Source: Pseudeuparius sepicola (Eukaryota; Arthropoda; Insecta; Coleoptera; Anthribidae). From it: 64,000 bases of DNA. The stretch is from NCBI GenBank assembly GCA_963920635.1, contig OY987298.1, positions 145,798,257 to 145,862,256 of the forward strand. Direction: 5' to 3'. Below the pieces are notes generated by a model that was not told the origin of the DNA, searched no databases, and was given only the letters and a program-made list of their open reading frames with translations. How positions within the stretch are numbered: position 1 is the first letter of the stretch; every line of letters begins with the position of its first letter. A program made the translations under genes and the position numbers. Below are positions 35,612 through 47,261 of this stretch, piece by piece.

Positions 35612-35650
35612 GTCCTGATGAAGACCAAATAAATAGGTCGAAACGTCGAC
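35612..35650 (+). ncRNA. Hammerhead-ribozyme-like motif, right Penelope copy
   Basis: CTGATGA (35615-35621), a GACC-AAATAAATA-GGTC hairpin, then GAAAC (35640-35644) and GTCGAC. Both conserved core blocks of a hammerhead are present, with one unpaired base before the stem. It lies at the 3' end of the plus-strand Penelope-like element. Confidence 0.55.
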
Positions 35651-35709
35651 AAGAATGAAATATTAGTTTTCTTACGTACTAAGGCGATAATCCAACCAAC
35701 AAAATTGAA

Positions 35710-37257
35710 TAAAAAAATTAAAAATCGTCGCAAACAAACCAATCCTGAATTAGTTATCAAGTAGGTATTAAGTATTATTCTGGTGTAAATTTCAAGTTAT
35801 TTACAACTAGGTAGGTATTGCATTATACAAAATTGGTTAATGTAAATAATAAATCAATAATGTTCTTATTTATTGAAAAACTATAGGTATAATGGTGTGA
35901 TTATTCCTAGAAGAGTATTTGGAATACGGATTTAAAACCACCTTATAACAATTTTTTAATTATGCTAGTGGTAGGTATATTACTTTTACAATAAAAAGTG
36001 TCGGCTGTGTGCACCTGATTAAATATATGAAAATGCGAGGTGTATTTTCATATATTACTTTTACTACTATTTACATTTACAACTTATTTATTTACTCGTG
36101 TCAATTGAAATAATATGTAATAATAATGGCCGTCCAGTGTCCACGTGTTGGAAAATGTTGATTGTTGGTCTTCAAAAACTTACCAGTTCACCTAATAACA
36201 GCATATAGCGGAAAACAGCAAATCACAAATTAATACAAAAACATATGAACGCTAAAATACACACGATTATTGAAAGTCATGTTACAATATTATTATTGGA
36301 ATTTCGAGTTTTTGGTCAAACCGAAATAAATATTGACAAACTGATTCTATGCCTATAGATCCTATTTCAATTTTTCGAAGTAAAATGACTAAACTAAACT
36401 ATAAATAAAAATGGTAAAAGAGAAATATACCCTCTTGGCCGAGACTGAAACCCAACGTCATTATTATAGGCCGGACAAAAATGATATAATGCCCAGGGAC
36501 AATAGTTATTATCACACACGTTACAGAATGTTTAAAATGAAATACCTACCTAATATATTTTAGTATGTGGATAGATTAAGAACATTTTCAATGAGTCACG
36601 CCAGTCGTACTAGGAATGCACTTATCGGTAAATGAAAAGTGGGTTTCAAAATGATAAAGAATTTCACGCTAATTATTTGTTCAGATATGGCCTTGGAAAA
36701 CCCAGTGGGATTATTATTTACTTGTGTGTTTAGAGTTTAGATACAATTCCTAATAGCACACATGATATGATAATATGTTACCTGCCAATATTTTGCTTTT
36801 AAGAAATCCAAAGGGTCAAAATAATTTGAATATTACTTCCTCGAACTAGAATAATAGTACCTAGTAATAGTAATTTATGCAATAAGTCCGTAAAAGCGAA
36901 TGTATATTATATGAAGGAATATTATTATTTTTCTTCATTACAAATTTACAGAATATTGATTTTTGAATATATTTTAATGTATTTTCCACAAATATACAAC
37001 TAAAAACATTATTTAAAATAGCACGATTTACGATCTGAAAATAAACAGTCACGTAGATATATATTTTTATACCACTACATTAATAAAGACTAAAGACACA
37101 CGTTCTATTTGTCACGTGCTCGAAATTTGATCAAGAATAATTGGAGAAGGTTTATCTAGGATTGATTATTTTTATTAGTTTTGAATTACTTAAATATTTA
37201 TTTAAAAAGTTACGGAACTGAAGTAGAAGAGACGGCTCAAAACGACTATTTTAGGTA
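35710..37257. other. AT-rich stretch without recognised genes
   Basis: No coding exon, RNA gene or long inverted repeat recognised. Sequence is AT-rich with scattered TAGGTAGGTA-type motifs. Confidence 0.4.
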
Positions 37258-38991
37258 CAGGGTGGCCCACCACGAACTGCATCGATCTATACAGGGTGAG
37301 TCACATCTAAAGGCAGAGCCGAAAACACAAGGTAGAACTCGCTAAAATAAGCACATATGCTTAATAAACATTAGCCCAAAAAAGCTTGATTCTCCATATA
37401 CAGCGTGTTGAAAATTTTCCAAAAATAACATATTTTTTTAATTTCTTTCGATCCCATTTAGGAATTCCAACCAAATTTGGTACACATTATACACTGGACG
37501 GTTGCCATTTTGTGGAATAATTTGACCCCGTTCCGATCACCAGCGGCGTAGGTACAAATAGTTACTGTAAATAATTGTAGAAAAAAAGTAGTACGGCCCT
37601 GCGCAAAACCAAAAATTTTGCCTTTTTTGGATAGCCCATTTAATTTGGAACAAAAAGTGCCTCTTTTTTTTAATTTCTGGTAAAGTTTCTTCGTAATTTC
37701 GGATTTTTTAAACTAGTGCCAAGGTGATTATGCTGGCATTTAAAATAAAATTATTTGTATCTACGCCGCTGCTCATCTGAACAGGGCCAAATTATTGCAC
37801 AAAATGACAACCCATAATATGTATAAAATAATTCCTAAACGGGCTAGAAAAAAAATTAAAAAATATTTGGAAAAGTTTCAACACTCTGTATATGGAGAAC
37901 CAAGCTTTTTTGGGCTAATGTTTATTAAGCATATGTGCTTATTTTAGCGAATTCTACCTTGTGTTTTCGGCTCTGCCTTTAGATGTGACTCACCCTGTAT
38001 ATGGAAAACTAAAAGTAAGAAAATTCTGAAAATTTTTCACCTCGCCAATGCCGATGGGCGCTGCTCAACTAAAATATTTTGGTGAATCTGGCACTTCCGG
38101 TTATACCGGAAGTCGATATCAACTTGCTTATCTCAAATGGAACACCCTGTATATTATTGCATTTTTGGATTCTGGGCATCATTTTGGAACAAAAACATGC
38201 AACATGTCCTATGTCTAAATCCAACTGTTTTTGAGATATTTGCATTTTTCCGAAAAAAATTACAGGTGCAGACCTAAAGTCAATTAGCAATTTATACGAG
38301 GAAACCGCGAAATTTCAAAACGAATGGCATCGTGTAACAGAAGCCCTGACCTAGTGATCTCTGCCCCGCATTTTATGGGCGAAAAGTGGGTTTTTCGTAA
38401 ATTAATCGAAAATTACTGCATTTAGGTATAGGAAGCCTTACACAAAGTTGTCATCATTTTTAGTGGTGAATAAGATCGCATTAAAAAAAATGGGGGTTTC
38501 CATTTGACAATTTCGAGATTTAAGCACATTGGAATGTAATTTTTATTCATATTTTGTGAACACCCTGCCTAAGAACGGATTTATTTCTCAGCAGAGATCA
38601 CTAGGTCAGGGCTTCTGTTATACGATGCCAAACATTCGTTTTGAAATTTCGCGGTTTCCTCGTATAAATTGCTAATTGACTTTAGGTCTGCACCTGTAAT
38701 TTTTTTCGGAAAAATGCAAATTTCTCAAAAACGGTTGGATTTAGACATAGGACATGTTGCATGTTTTTGTTCCAAAATGATGCCTAGAATCCAAAAATGC
38801 AATAATATATATTTATATATTTGAGATAAGAAAGTTGATATCGACTTCCGGTATAACCGGAAGTGCCAGATTTACCAAAATATTTTAGTTGAGCAGCGCC
38901 CATCGGCATTGGTGAGGTGCCAAATTTTCAGAATTTTCCTACTTTTAGTTTTCTATATATAGATCGATGCAGTTCGTGGTGGGCCACCCTG
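37258..38991. mobile_element. Foldback element with CAGGGTGGCCCACC ends, copy 2
   Basis: Same family as 21753-23311, flanked by TA (37256-37257 and 38992-38993). The left arm is interrupted by another foldback (37292-37997), and part of the internal region is deleted around 38359, where the arm jumps to CCCCGCATTTTATGGGCG. The right arm still has GTGAACACCCTG at 38552. Confidence 0.85.
37292..37997. mobile_element. Nested foldback, CAGGGTGAGTCACATC ends
   Basis: Inserted in the left arm of the preceding element at TA (37290-37291 and 37998-37999). Arms of about 300 bp share CTAAAGGCAGAGCCGAAAAC and ATAAGCACATATGCTTAATA. Removing it restores a continuous ATCGATCTATATATGG as in copy 1. Confidence 0.9.
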
Positions 38992-39469
38992 TATATCTGG
39001 ACCACTCACAACCGTCTTGTAACTGTTTATATGTGAATATATTTTTCGTCATTATAAAAACATTTTTTGTGATTTTTTTGCGTAGAATTCATTCATGAAG
39101 ATTTCAGTTTTCTGTACTTTACCGTTTTTAAGTTACAACATGTTAATTAGGATTTCCCATATAAAAAAATATTTTTTGTTATAACTGAAAAAGGAAACAT
39201 TTAGAAACTTGCCATTTACTTCAGTAAATTACCCAAAAAAAGTGCCTCAAGGATGTTTTTTAGGAAAATGAAAAACAAAATTACAGGATTTTAAAGAATT
39301 TTGACAAAAACCCTGTATCTCGTAATCAATATATCGAGATGAAGTTTGCGACATTCAACTTTTCTCGAAAATCGAGCTGGAAACATCTTAGCTACTTTCT
39401 CTTGGAAAATTTGGTACACCCTGTACACATTACCTACATTATCAGTTCACATTTGGATTAAAATAAAAT

Positions 39470-39603
39470 TAATAGTAAAAAAATATTTTTAAAAACAAGC
39501 TTTTAATTAAATGCTCTAAAAAGAAGAAAATAAACTTTATAATAAATCAAACCAAGGCAAACCCAATTTTGTTACATTATACAACTGTAAAAGCTTGTCG
39601 CGA

Positions 39604-39647
<44 letters not shown>

Positions 39648-40565
39648 TGAAAGTAATTTTAAGTAGAAAATGTATTTTTTTATAAAAGAAATTTACACAC
39701 GAAAATCTCGCGACAAGCTTTTATATCATATACAGTTATATAATGTAGCAAAATTATGGGTTTGCCTTGGTTTGATTTATTATAAAGTTTATTTTCTTAC
39801 TTTCAGAGCATTTAAATAAAAGCTTGTTTTTAAAAATATTTTTTTACTATTAATTTTATTTTCAACTTTTTAGTTCTACTCTTCAAGCTCTTTCATTTAA
39901 TGCCCATATTAAGGGAAAAGAAAATGTAATCCGCCGTGTTGGCGCGGCGGCCATATTGAATTTAGTGTGATGTCACTAACTCTATCGTTTTCTATTCTTC
40001 AAGACCTCTCATTTTGATACCCATATTAAAGGGGTTGACAAAAAAATACATTATCCGCCATCTTAGAAGGGCGGCCATATTGAACTTAGTGTGATGTCAC
40101 TAACTCTATCGTTTTCTACTCTTCAAGCCCTTTCTATTGATACCCATATTAAGGGGGTTGACAATACATCATCCGCCATCTTGGAGCGGCGGCCATATTG
40201 AATTTAGTGTGATGTCACTAACTTTATCGTTTTCTACTGTTCAAGCCCTTTCATTCGATGCCCATATTAAGGGGGTTTACAAAAAAATGCATTATCCGCC
40301 ATCTTGGAGCAGCGGCCATATTGAATTTAGTGTGATGTCACTAACTCTATCGTTTTCTATTCTTCAAGCCCTTTTATTTGATGCCCATATTAAGGGGGTT
40401 GACAAAAATACATCATCCGCCATCTTGTGGCGACGGCCATTTTGAAAGTATTACAATATTGAGTATTGTATATTGTATTGTCACCGAAACTAAAGGTGTA
40501 TGCAAAATTTCAGCTCAATCGGATGTCAGGAAGTGGTTCGAATTCAGCTTGCAAGATTGGACCTA
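39470..40565 (+). repeat. Interspersed element with foldback head and tandem tail, copy 1
   Basis: The head (39470-39870) is an inverted repeat whose arms include AAGCTTGTCGCGAGA and CAAACCAAGGCAAACCCA around a (TA)n tract at 39608-39645. The body is a tandem array (39877-40450), and the tail runs to about 40565 with TGCAAAATTTCAGCTCAATC. The same order occurs inverted at 54083-54972. Elements with hairpins plus tandem repeats recall Helentron-associated repeats, but the ends were not resolved. Confidence 0.7.
39877..40450 (+). repeat. Tandem array, about 118-bp unit with CCGCCATCTTGG
   Basis: Five units, each with CCCATATTAAGGGGGTTGAC, CCGCCATCTTGG, GCGGCCATATTGAATTTAGT and GTGATGTCACTAAC. 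Overlapping open frames exist only because the unit lacks stops in one frame. Confidence 0.9.
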
Positions 40566-40577
40566 AACATACATAGG

Positions 40578-40664
40578 TACAGTCGCGGACAGTTGTTATC
40601 GAACGACCTGAAGAGGTTTCTCGTGGCTATCGTTACAGGGCGCGCGGAGACGGCAACATCGCGC
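40578..40664 (+). repeat. GC-rich dispersed repeat, copy 1
   Basis: TACAGTCGCGGACAGTTG followed by GAACGACCTGAAGAGG and GTTACAGGGCGCGCGGAGAC. Found inverted and nearly identical at 45912-45998. Frames through it are chance. Confidence 0.75.
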
Positions 40665-41051
40665 TGGAGTCTGCAGCCGGCCGGTCTGCTAAAAATAGAA
40701 CCATAAAATGCAAATTACAGCCTCCAGCCTCTCACAGCAAAGGAACAAAATTCGAGGAAAATGCAACTTTGTGCTGGTAATAATTCCAACCCCAGTGTTG
40801 GTATTTAATATTTCGTACTATTTTATCATGTTACTATACCGTCTAGTATTTATGATAATGAAATAAAAAAATAATAAATATCAAGGCTGAGATTAGAATC
40901 AACACCACAATAAAAGTTGCTTTTTCTCGAGTTTCCTTCCTTTGCTGCCAGCACCCTGTATTAATTAGGAATATGAAATTAGGTAAATCCATAGTCAATT
41001 TGAGCCACAATAGAATTCCGAAGAATTTCTCAAAAACAATAATTTAATATA

Positions 41052-41852
41052 CAGGGTGTCTACTTTTAAACATATGCAAATTAATAAAATCTTTATTTTT
41101 GGAGATAATCCCTGAACATTCTTTGTGTGAAAGGCCTTCAAAAATCGCTTCTTTTAGCCTTCCTATCATTTTCAAAAGGCAAATCCAGGTCCGGCTACGA
41201 TTTTTGAGTGTTTTTTTATTTAAAATCTACCAATACAGCGTTAATCAGGATCCCCTAAAACCCCTTTATATACCAAATTTGAACAAAGAATTTAGAGAGA
41301 GATCTATTCTACAGGATGTCAAGGTTCAGCAAAATAGGAAATTTACAGGCATTTGGCGAGTCAAGTGTGCCATGGAATCCCGTCAAAATAGTTTAATTGT
41401 CAACAGAACCACTCAAAGTGTTGGTGTGCAAAGATTCAATACAGGGTATTTTTCTCTGCCCCATCTGAAAATGCTGAATTTTTATGACTTGACTCGCCAG
41501 AGATGCCTGAAGAGGTTTCTTTAAATTTCCTATTTTGCTCAATTTTGACATCCTGTAGAATAGAACTCTCTCTATATTTTTTGTTCAAATTTGGTATATA
41601 AAGGGTTTTCGACTGTCCTGATTGACGCTGTGGTGTCAGATTTTAAATAAAAAAATGGCTAAATGGTTTTTGTGAAAATCGGGGGAATAAAAAAATCGTA
41701 GCCGGCCCTGGATTTGCAATTTGAAAATGGCAGGATTGCTAAAATAAGCGGCTTTTGAAGTCCTTTCGGACAAAAAACAGATCAAGCGATTATCTCAAAA
41801 ATTAAAGATTTCAAGGATTTGTATAATATGTTTAAAAGTAGATATGGGGGCT
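41052..41852. mobile_element. Foldback element, CAGGGTGTCTACTTTTAAAC end
   Basis: Left end CAGGGTGTCTACTTTTAAAC after TA, with its inverse (GTTTAAAAGTAGA) near 41828. Arms also share GGCAAATCCAGGTCCGGCTA or its close relative and AAATTTCCTATTTTGCT. The right outer end is degenerate. Confidence 0.7.
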
Positions 41853-42075
41853 CTTAATATTAATTAGAAAATGTATGGCACAAAATTAATGGATTATCGG
41901 ATTACCTGAGTTGAAATATTTTAGCATAGATATTTATATCTTTTTAAATAGGTATTTATTAATTATACCTACCTGCACTTAATATAACTAAATTTAGGGG
42001 ATTAACTTAATAATTGTAATATTGAATTGGATGTAGATTTTGAAAATATCGATTATACCTGCTCCTAGCCCTTTG

Positions 42076-42116
42076 TATAAATACTAAGGTGGGTGGGCTA
42101 AAATTATTTAGTCAGT
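42076..42116 (+). promoter_or_regulatory. Candidate promoter of the 42152 transposase
   Basis: TATAAA at 42076-42081 and a TCAGT initiator at 42112-42116. The A of the initiator is 38 bases after the TATA start, longer than the usual 30 or so, so pairing of the two is uncertain. The ATG follows 38 bases later. Confidence 0.35.
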
Positions 42117-42151
42117 ATCCTAATTCGAGAGAGTAACTAACAGTGTTCGTT

Positions 42152-43156
42152 ATGCCTCGTTTGAGTGAATCCGTCAAGCACCGTATCATCGCCAAACTAG
42201 AAAATGGTTGGGCTATTTCCCGACTGGCCGAAGAATTTGGTGTATCTAAAAGCACCATTTTCAATATAAAGAAGAAATATGACGAAACCGGAAGCGTGGA
42301 AAACATACATAGAGGAGGAAATGTGAAAATTACGTCTGACCAACAAGATGAGCAACTAGCTAATTTTTGCCTTGCAAATCCGTTTAAATCCGCCGTTGAA
42401 GCAGTATCTGCAACACAATTTCCAGCAAGTGTTAGAACTGCCCGAAGGAGATTAGATGCAGCCAATCTGAAATCTCGCACGGCCAGCAACAAAATTCAGC
42501 TGACCGAGGCTAATAAGGAAGTCAGGTTGCAGATATGCCGAGAGTTTCAGCGTTTACCGCCACATTATTGGGTGAAGGTAATATTTAGCGACGAAAAGAT
42601 CTTTCAAAGCCATTACAATGGCAAAGTGCGAGTATATAGACCTTCGGTGAGTTCAAGATATGACGAAAGATTTGTGTCACCCAGGAAAAATAGTGGGCAT
42701 TTTTCCGTCAACATATGGGCCTGGATAAGCTACCGTGGACCTGGCATTTGTTGGAGAATCGACGACCGCTTCACAGCAGCTCGCTATTGCGAGATACTCG
42801 AAGGCGGATTGTTACCAACTGCAACGGAAATGTATCCCGATGGCTTCGTTTTCCAGCATGATAACGCTCCTGTGCATACAGCAAGAATAGTTCGCGAATG
42901 GTTCACCGAAAACAACGTAGAAAAGTTGCAATGGCCGGCGAAGAGTCCTGACTTGAATCCCATTGAGAATGTGTGGGGCAGAATGGCGCGGACAATGGAG
43001 AACTTCGTACCCGAAAATAGGGAGGCACTTTGGCAGAAGATTCAACAAACGTGGGATGAAGTCGTAACCCATGATCTCTGCTGCCAACTCATAGATTCGA
43101 TGAGCAGGAGAGTTCAGAAAGTCATCCTATCCCAAGGTGGGTATACTAAATATTAA
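42152..43156 (+). CDS. Intact Tc1-like DD34E transposase
   Basis: Cut-and-paste transposase of the IS630-Tc1-mariner group, 334 residues with no break. An N-terminal helix-turn-helix is at about residues 20-45 (RLAEEFGVSKSTIFNIKKKY) and a second ends ARRRLDAANL at about 96-106. The catalytic triad is D147 (VIFSDEKIF), D237 (FQHDNAPVHTA) and E272 (SPDLNPIENVWG), with 34 residues between the last two. The C-terminus GGYTKY is typical. I took ATG 42152; an in-frame GTG nine bases earlier is less likely. An AATAAA lies at 43279-43284. Unusually, no terminal inverted repeats or TA-bounded ends were found within several hundred bases, so the gene may be a truncated young insertion or a retained, domesticated copy. 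Confidence 0.9.
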   Translation: MPRLSESVKHRIIAKLENGWAISRLAEEFGVSKSTIFNIKKKYDETGSVENIHRGGNVKITSDQQDEQLANFCLANPFKSAVEAVSATQFPASVRTARRRLDAANLKSRTASNKIQLTEANKEVRLQICREFQRLPPHYWVKVIFSDEKIFQSHYNGKVRVYRPSVSSRYDERFVSPRKNSGHFSVNIWAWISYRGPGICWRIDDRFTAARYCEILEGGLLPTATEMYPDGFVFQHDNAPVHTARIVREWFTENNVEKLQWPAKSPDLNPIENVWGRMARTMENFVPENREALWQKIQQTWDEVVTHDLCCQLIDSMSRRVQKVILSQGGYTKY

Positions 43157-43445
43157 TATACATATAATATAATAATGGAAAATGCATTTGATTTCTTGCC
43201 TTTATTTAATTATGTTATAGTCATAAAGATTTTAATGGGTTTATAGTTTTTTCGGATTCTTCCTGTGTCGGTGGTTCTAATAAAACTTCGTAATCATTAT
43301 ATCCAGCTTGTGGAAGTCCTCAATCACCTGAAATTATTTTATTTTATCCAGGTAATCACATTGAGGTCCAGGGAGGTGTGTAAAGCTTGACACGTGTCCC
43401 TGCTGTGTGTCTTCTGATGTTATTGATAAAGGTATGCAATTTAAA

Positions 43446-43995
43446 TAATAGAGAGTTATTGCAGAAATAAATAACGTCGCGCTCTTTTTTGACGTTATTT
43501 TGACATTTGAGCATGCGCAGTCGTAGTTTGACATAAGGTCGTCCATAATAAGGTTATTTTCCTTTATTTTTGTTTATTGTGTATACCATAATATACGTTA
43601 TTTTTACCTTATTTGTCACAATTCTTAAAATAAATTCTGATTTGTCAGAAAACGCTAGTGTTCTGTGAAAGTAGGACTTAACCTAAAATGTTCGTTGCTT
43701 GTTTGCGTTTGCACCTTGTTTGTTTTCATTAGTCTTTCACCTTGGTGTTCCGTGGTTATTTGGCTGTTTTCCCAGTTTTTTCCGGAGCAAAATTATAAAA
43801 GCACATAATATTCTAGTGAAAGTGTAGAAATACAAAACAATAAAGTAAACGTAAACAAGCCCTTAATTTGGATACATAAATTACGACTTGCAATAACTAT
43901 TGTCAGAATCATAAATAACGTATGAGAGTATTCAAATAAGGTCGTCTTAAATACTGCTTAATGCCAAAAACAGTTTCTGCAATAACTCTCTATTA
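43446..43995. mobile_element. MITE with TAATAGAGAGTTATTGCAG ends
   Basis: A 22-bp perfect terminal inverted repeat (TAATAGAGAGTTATTGCAG and inverse) bounds 550 bp. Inner inverted segments include AAATAACGT and ATAACGT. No coding content; it starts about 290 bases after the transposase. Confidence 0.8.
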
Positions 43996-44410
43996 AGTTA
44001 CAAGGGTAATTTTATGTCTGTGACCCCCTAATCTCATTTATCTGTTGAAGGGCATTTTATGAGAAACAATGGAGCATTGCAGCACCACGAAAACCAATTT
44101 ATTAAAACTTCTGACCAATTTCTTCAAAAATAAGAAAAAATAAATAAAAGGGACACCCCTTTTATTTTATAATCATTTATGTTTAGGACTACGAGACCTA
44201 ACAACTAAATGTTGGAACAAATACTTATTTTGCAAAGAAAAGAATAATTTATGAAAATCCTTTTAATTAACTTTTTTAATTCTAGGGTTATTAGCTAAAT
44301 ATATTTTTAGTGTTACTACATATTTTTTTATTATAACATAAAAATACATTTTTGTTGCAACGCAAAATATTTATTAACTTAATGTCTAAAACCGCTGACA
44401 ACTATACTTA

Positions 44411-44632
44411 GTGTATTTGGAAATGAAAGGAGGCCATAAATATTGATTGAGAAGGAAAATTCGACCATTTCAGTGGCGTGCTCTTTTGCTAAAAATCTGA
44501 TGAGGATAAATACGCAAATTAATATTCGGGCGAGTTATGTAGTATTTTATGACGGACTCTCGAGCCTCTGATAAAGAATTTGCATTTATATTTATAATAA
44601 GCCATAAACCTTCCTTTCATTTCCAAATACAC
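44411..44632. mobile_element. 222-bp MITE with GTGTATTTGGAAATGAAAGG ends
   Basis: Terminal inverted repeats of more than 20 bp, flanked by TA on both sides (44409-44410 and 44633-44634). Consistent with a Tc1/mariner-type non-autonomous element. Confidence 0.85.
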
Positions 44633-44919
44633 TATGTATATACAGTATGTCCACAGAAGAGGTGTTGAATAGGAACACTTTCTTATCTTTAATTTTACCG
44701 CAAAAAGTTACTCTTGATAAAAACTTTGCTAACATTTCTTATGTGGAAATAAGTTGCTAGGAAAAGTTGTTCAAAAGTAAAGGATACTCCATACTACCAA
44801 TTTTAGAAACAATTGGCACACTTTGATTTATTTGGAAAACATTTTTCGCTTTGGCCCTATCACTGCATTAAATATATTTTTTTTATGTAAGTAAGCTTAT
44901 ATAAGCATAATAAATATGG

Positions 44920-45362
44920 CAATTTTAGACGGCTAGGTGATGTTAAAAAATAAATCGGCATCCATAACCAACTTTTCACGCAATACAAAAAAAAACTCAA
45001 GTCGACAAAAATGTGAAAACAAAACTATCAATTTATTTAATTTTTTTTTTATCAAACAAGATCTTTAATATGAGAAAATTTGTCTTTAATTTGAATAACT
45101 GTTGATGTTTTTAATTGCTATTTCGACTTCACACTTTAAACAAATTAGCGGGAAAACTAGTACAAATTGTATGAAAATTTTCTTTTGTCAATGTTCTTGC
45201 GTGATCTAATTGCCGCTAATCTCCAATTAAAATTTTCCCTCGACTTTCAAAATAAATTGATTGTTTTCAGATTCTTGTTGATTTAAGTTTTTTTTGGTAT
45301 TGCGCGAAAAGTTGGCCATGGATACCGACTTCTTTTTTTAACATTAACCAACTATCTAAAAT
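44920..45362. repeat. Foldback repeat, about 80-bp arms
   Basis: AACCAACTTTTCACGCAATA with flanking sequence pairs with its inverse near 45290-45320. A third related arm lies at about 45605-45690 (ATTGCGCGACAAGTTGACCA). Confidence 0.65.
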
Positions 45363-45911
45363 TTACACGTTTTTGTTTCTTAAGATTTTTCAGTAGGGAG
45401 CCAAATAACTACTTTAATAAACTAAAACAATGGCCTTTAATAACTAAAACAATGGCCTCAACAGAGCCGAAGAGCCTGTGTAATTTTCAGAAACTATCTG
45501 AGCACCCAGTTGCATAAAGCTTCTCAGTGCCATCAATTTTCAATATAAAAGTTTTCTTCGGTATCTTAAAATAAATAGGTATGTTACGGCTATTTAATAA
45601 TTTTGCTCAATTGGAGGTTTTTTTATATTGCGCGACAAGTTGACCATGGATGTTGATTACTTTTTCAGGGCCACTTAGCTGTCCAAAATTGTCACCTTTT
45701 TGTTTCTCATGTTTTTTTTGTAGGGCGCAAAATAAGCGAGGAAATCGCGGTGGTAGTTTAAAAAATCATACTGTATACTTGTGAACTGTTTTAATAAATA
45801 GTTTAATACTGATTCCTTAATTTTTTTTAACCCTTTCGGTGACATCGGCTTAATCGCTTGCAAAGAATTCTCGGAACAAGACACCCGTTCGAACCATCCG
45901 ATGCCGAAGGC

Positions 45912-45998
45912 GCGCGCTGTTGCCGTCTCCGCGCGCCCTGTAACGATAGCCACGAGAAACCTCTTCAGGTCGTTCGATACCAACTGTCCGCGACTGTA
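45912..45998 (-). repeat. GC-rich dispersed repeat, copy 2
   Basis: Inverted copy of 40578-40664 differing at a few positions. Its GC content stands out from the AT-rich neighbours. Confidence 0.75.
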
Positions 45999-47261
45999 CA
46001 TAGTTCACCATACATTGCAAGTTAAATAAAAGCTTGTAAAAACAAAGCAATAATAAGAAAACTAAACGTGTTTGTGATTTCTTATCTTGTACAATCATGT
46101 TTGAACGGTGTTCGCCGGCGAAGCGACGCGTTACCGCGACACCGCTGTCTTTTGGCCTTGAACGAAAACTACCAACTCGACTCCCATATATACGAACATA
46201 AACATTTCCAATGTTAAAAAAATAATAATTTAGTTTTATCTCAAGAACATTTTGTACTTTGTAGGTTCTGTCTTCCTTCATAACTATTACTTCATGCGAC
46301 TAATAGATATTAAAATAACGGATTTTTTTCTACACATTAAAAAAATCCGTTTAGGGGGAGACAATTTTAGTTGCACCTCTTTGGCTGGAAAATGCTGAAT
46401 TTGTTCTGGAATCTCACGACTTCAGAACTGCTTATAGTCCAAAAGCCGGACACATGATTTCAACTCTCATAAGATTATAGACTAAGATGGTATGTAAAAT
46501 GTAGAGTATATTTCTCTACTTGAAGCGAGTAGGTTGCCTCAGATAATATAGGCCCGATCATTGTTATTTAAAGTTGTGGATAATTTTTAATTAGTCCCAG
46601 TGGGCCTAATTAAAAATTATCCCACGAACATATTTACTATTTTTTCGCAAAATTCTCTTAACAAATTCGAAAAGTGCCGTTCTAAAAATCGAAGAAGATG
46701 GTAAATTTCTTAATTGGGTCTTGTACTTTCCTCCAGTACCAGAAGAAACCTCGAAAATCCGATATTTAACCAAATTTCCCGACTCCCGATTTCCAAGTTT
46801 CGAGAAACGGGACGGCTGTAGAATTAGCGAAATTGACGGAAAATCCTGACGAACCGCTCTCTTTTTTTTATTGTTGCTCCATGGGCCTTCTTTCCGATGC
46901 TACCTATTTTGTTCTATAATCACATGAGAGTAGATTTGCCTAAAAATTGACCGCAACTTCTTAAAATAACAATGATTGGGCCCATATAAATTGAGGCAAC
47001 CCGCTCGCTTCAAGTAAAGAAATATACATACTCTCTACATTTTACCAAAGAAAATGGTATGCGTAGTATCATTTTCTTTGATTTTACACAACATCTTATT
47101 CTATAAGGCAGTGGTCTACAATAAACGCTGTCGGCTGCGTACGACGTGACGCCGTACGCTGCGTCAGTATGCTCACTATGAAAAGGTCCGGCGTCCGGCG
47201 TCTAGACGTCGTACGCTGGGCTTCAGTTGTTTTTGAATCATTCCAGCTACTTTGGCAGTGG

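Larger units (their letters stand above)
30577..35709. mobile_element. Head-to-head pair of Penelope-like retroelements
   Basis: A 5.1-kb inverted repeat. A minus-strand copy (about 33165 down to 30577) and a plus-strand copy (about 33176 up to 35709) meet at their 5' sides. Each has reverse transcriptase, then a GIY-YIG endonuclease, then a 3' terminal region with a hammerhead-like motif near the outer end. Both outer ends share TTCAATTTTGTTGGTTGGA. Penelope-like elements are known to carry this RT plus GIY-YIG arrangement and often sit in inverted partial copies. Both copies are broken by frameshifts. No convincing target duplication was found. Confidence 0.9.

Noticed and set aside
40137..40706. 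Repeated open frames with HHPPSW-type sequence
   Set aside because: They are translations of the tandem CCGCCATCTTGG unit and its neighbour, identical unit after unit, so they are not a protein family.
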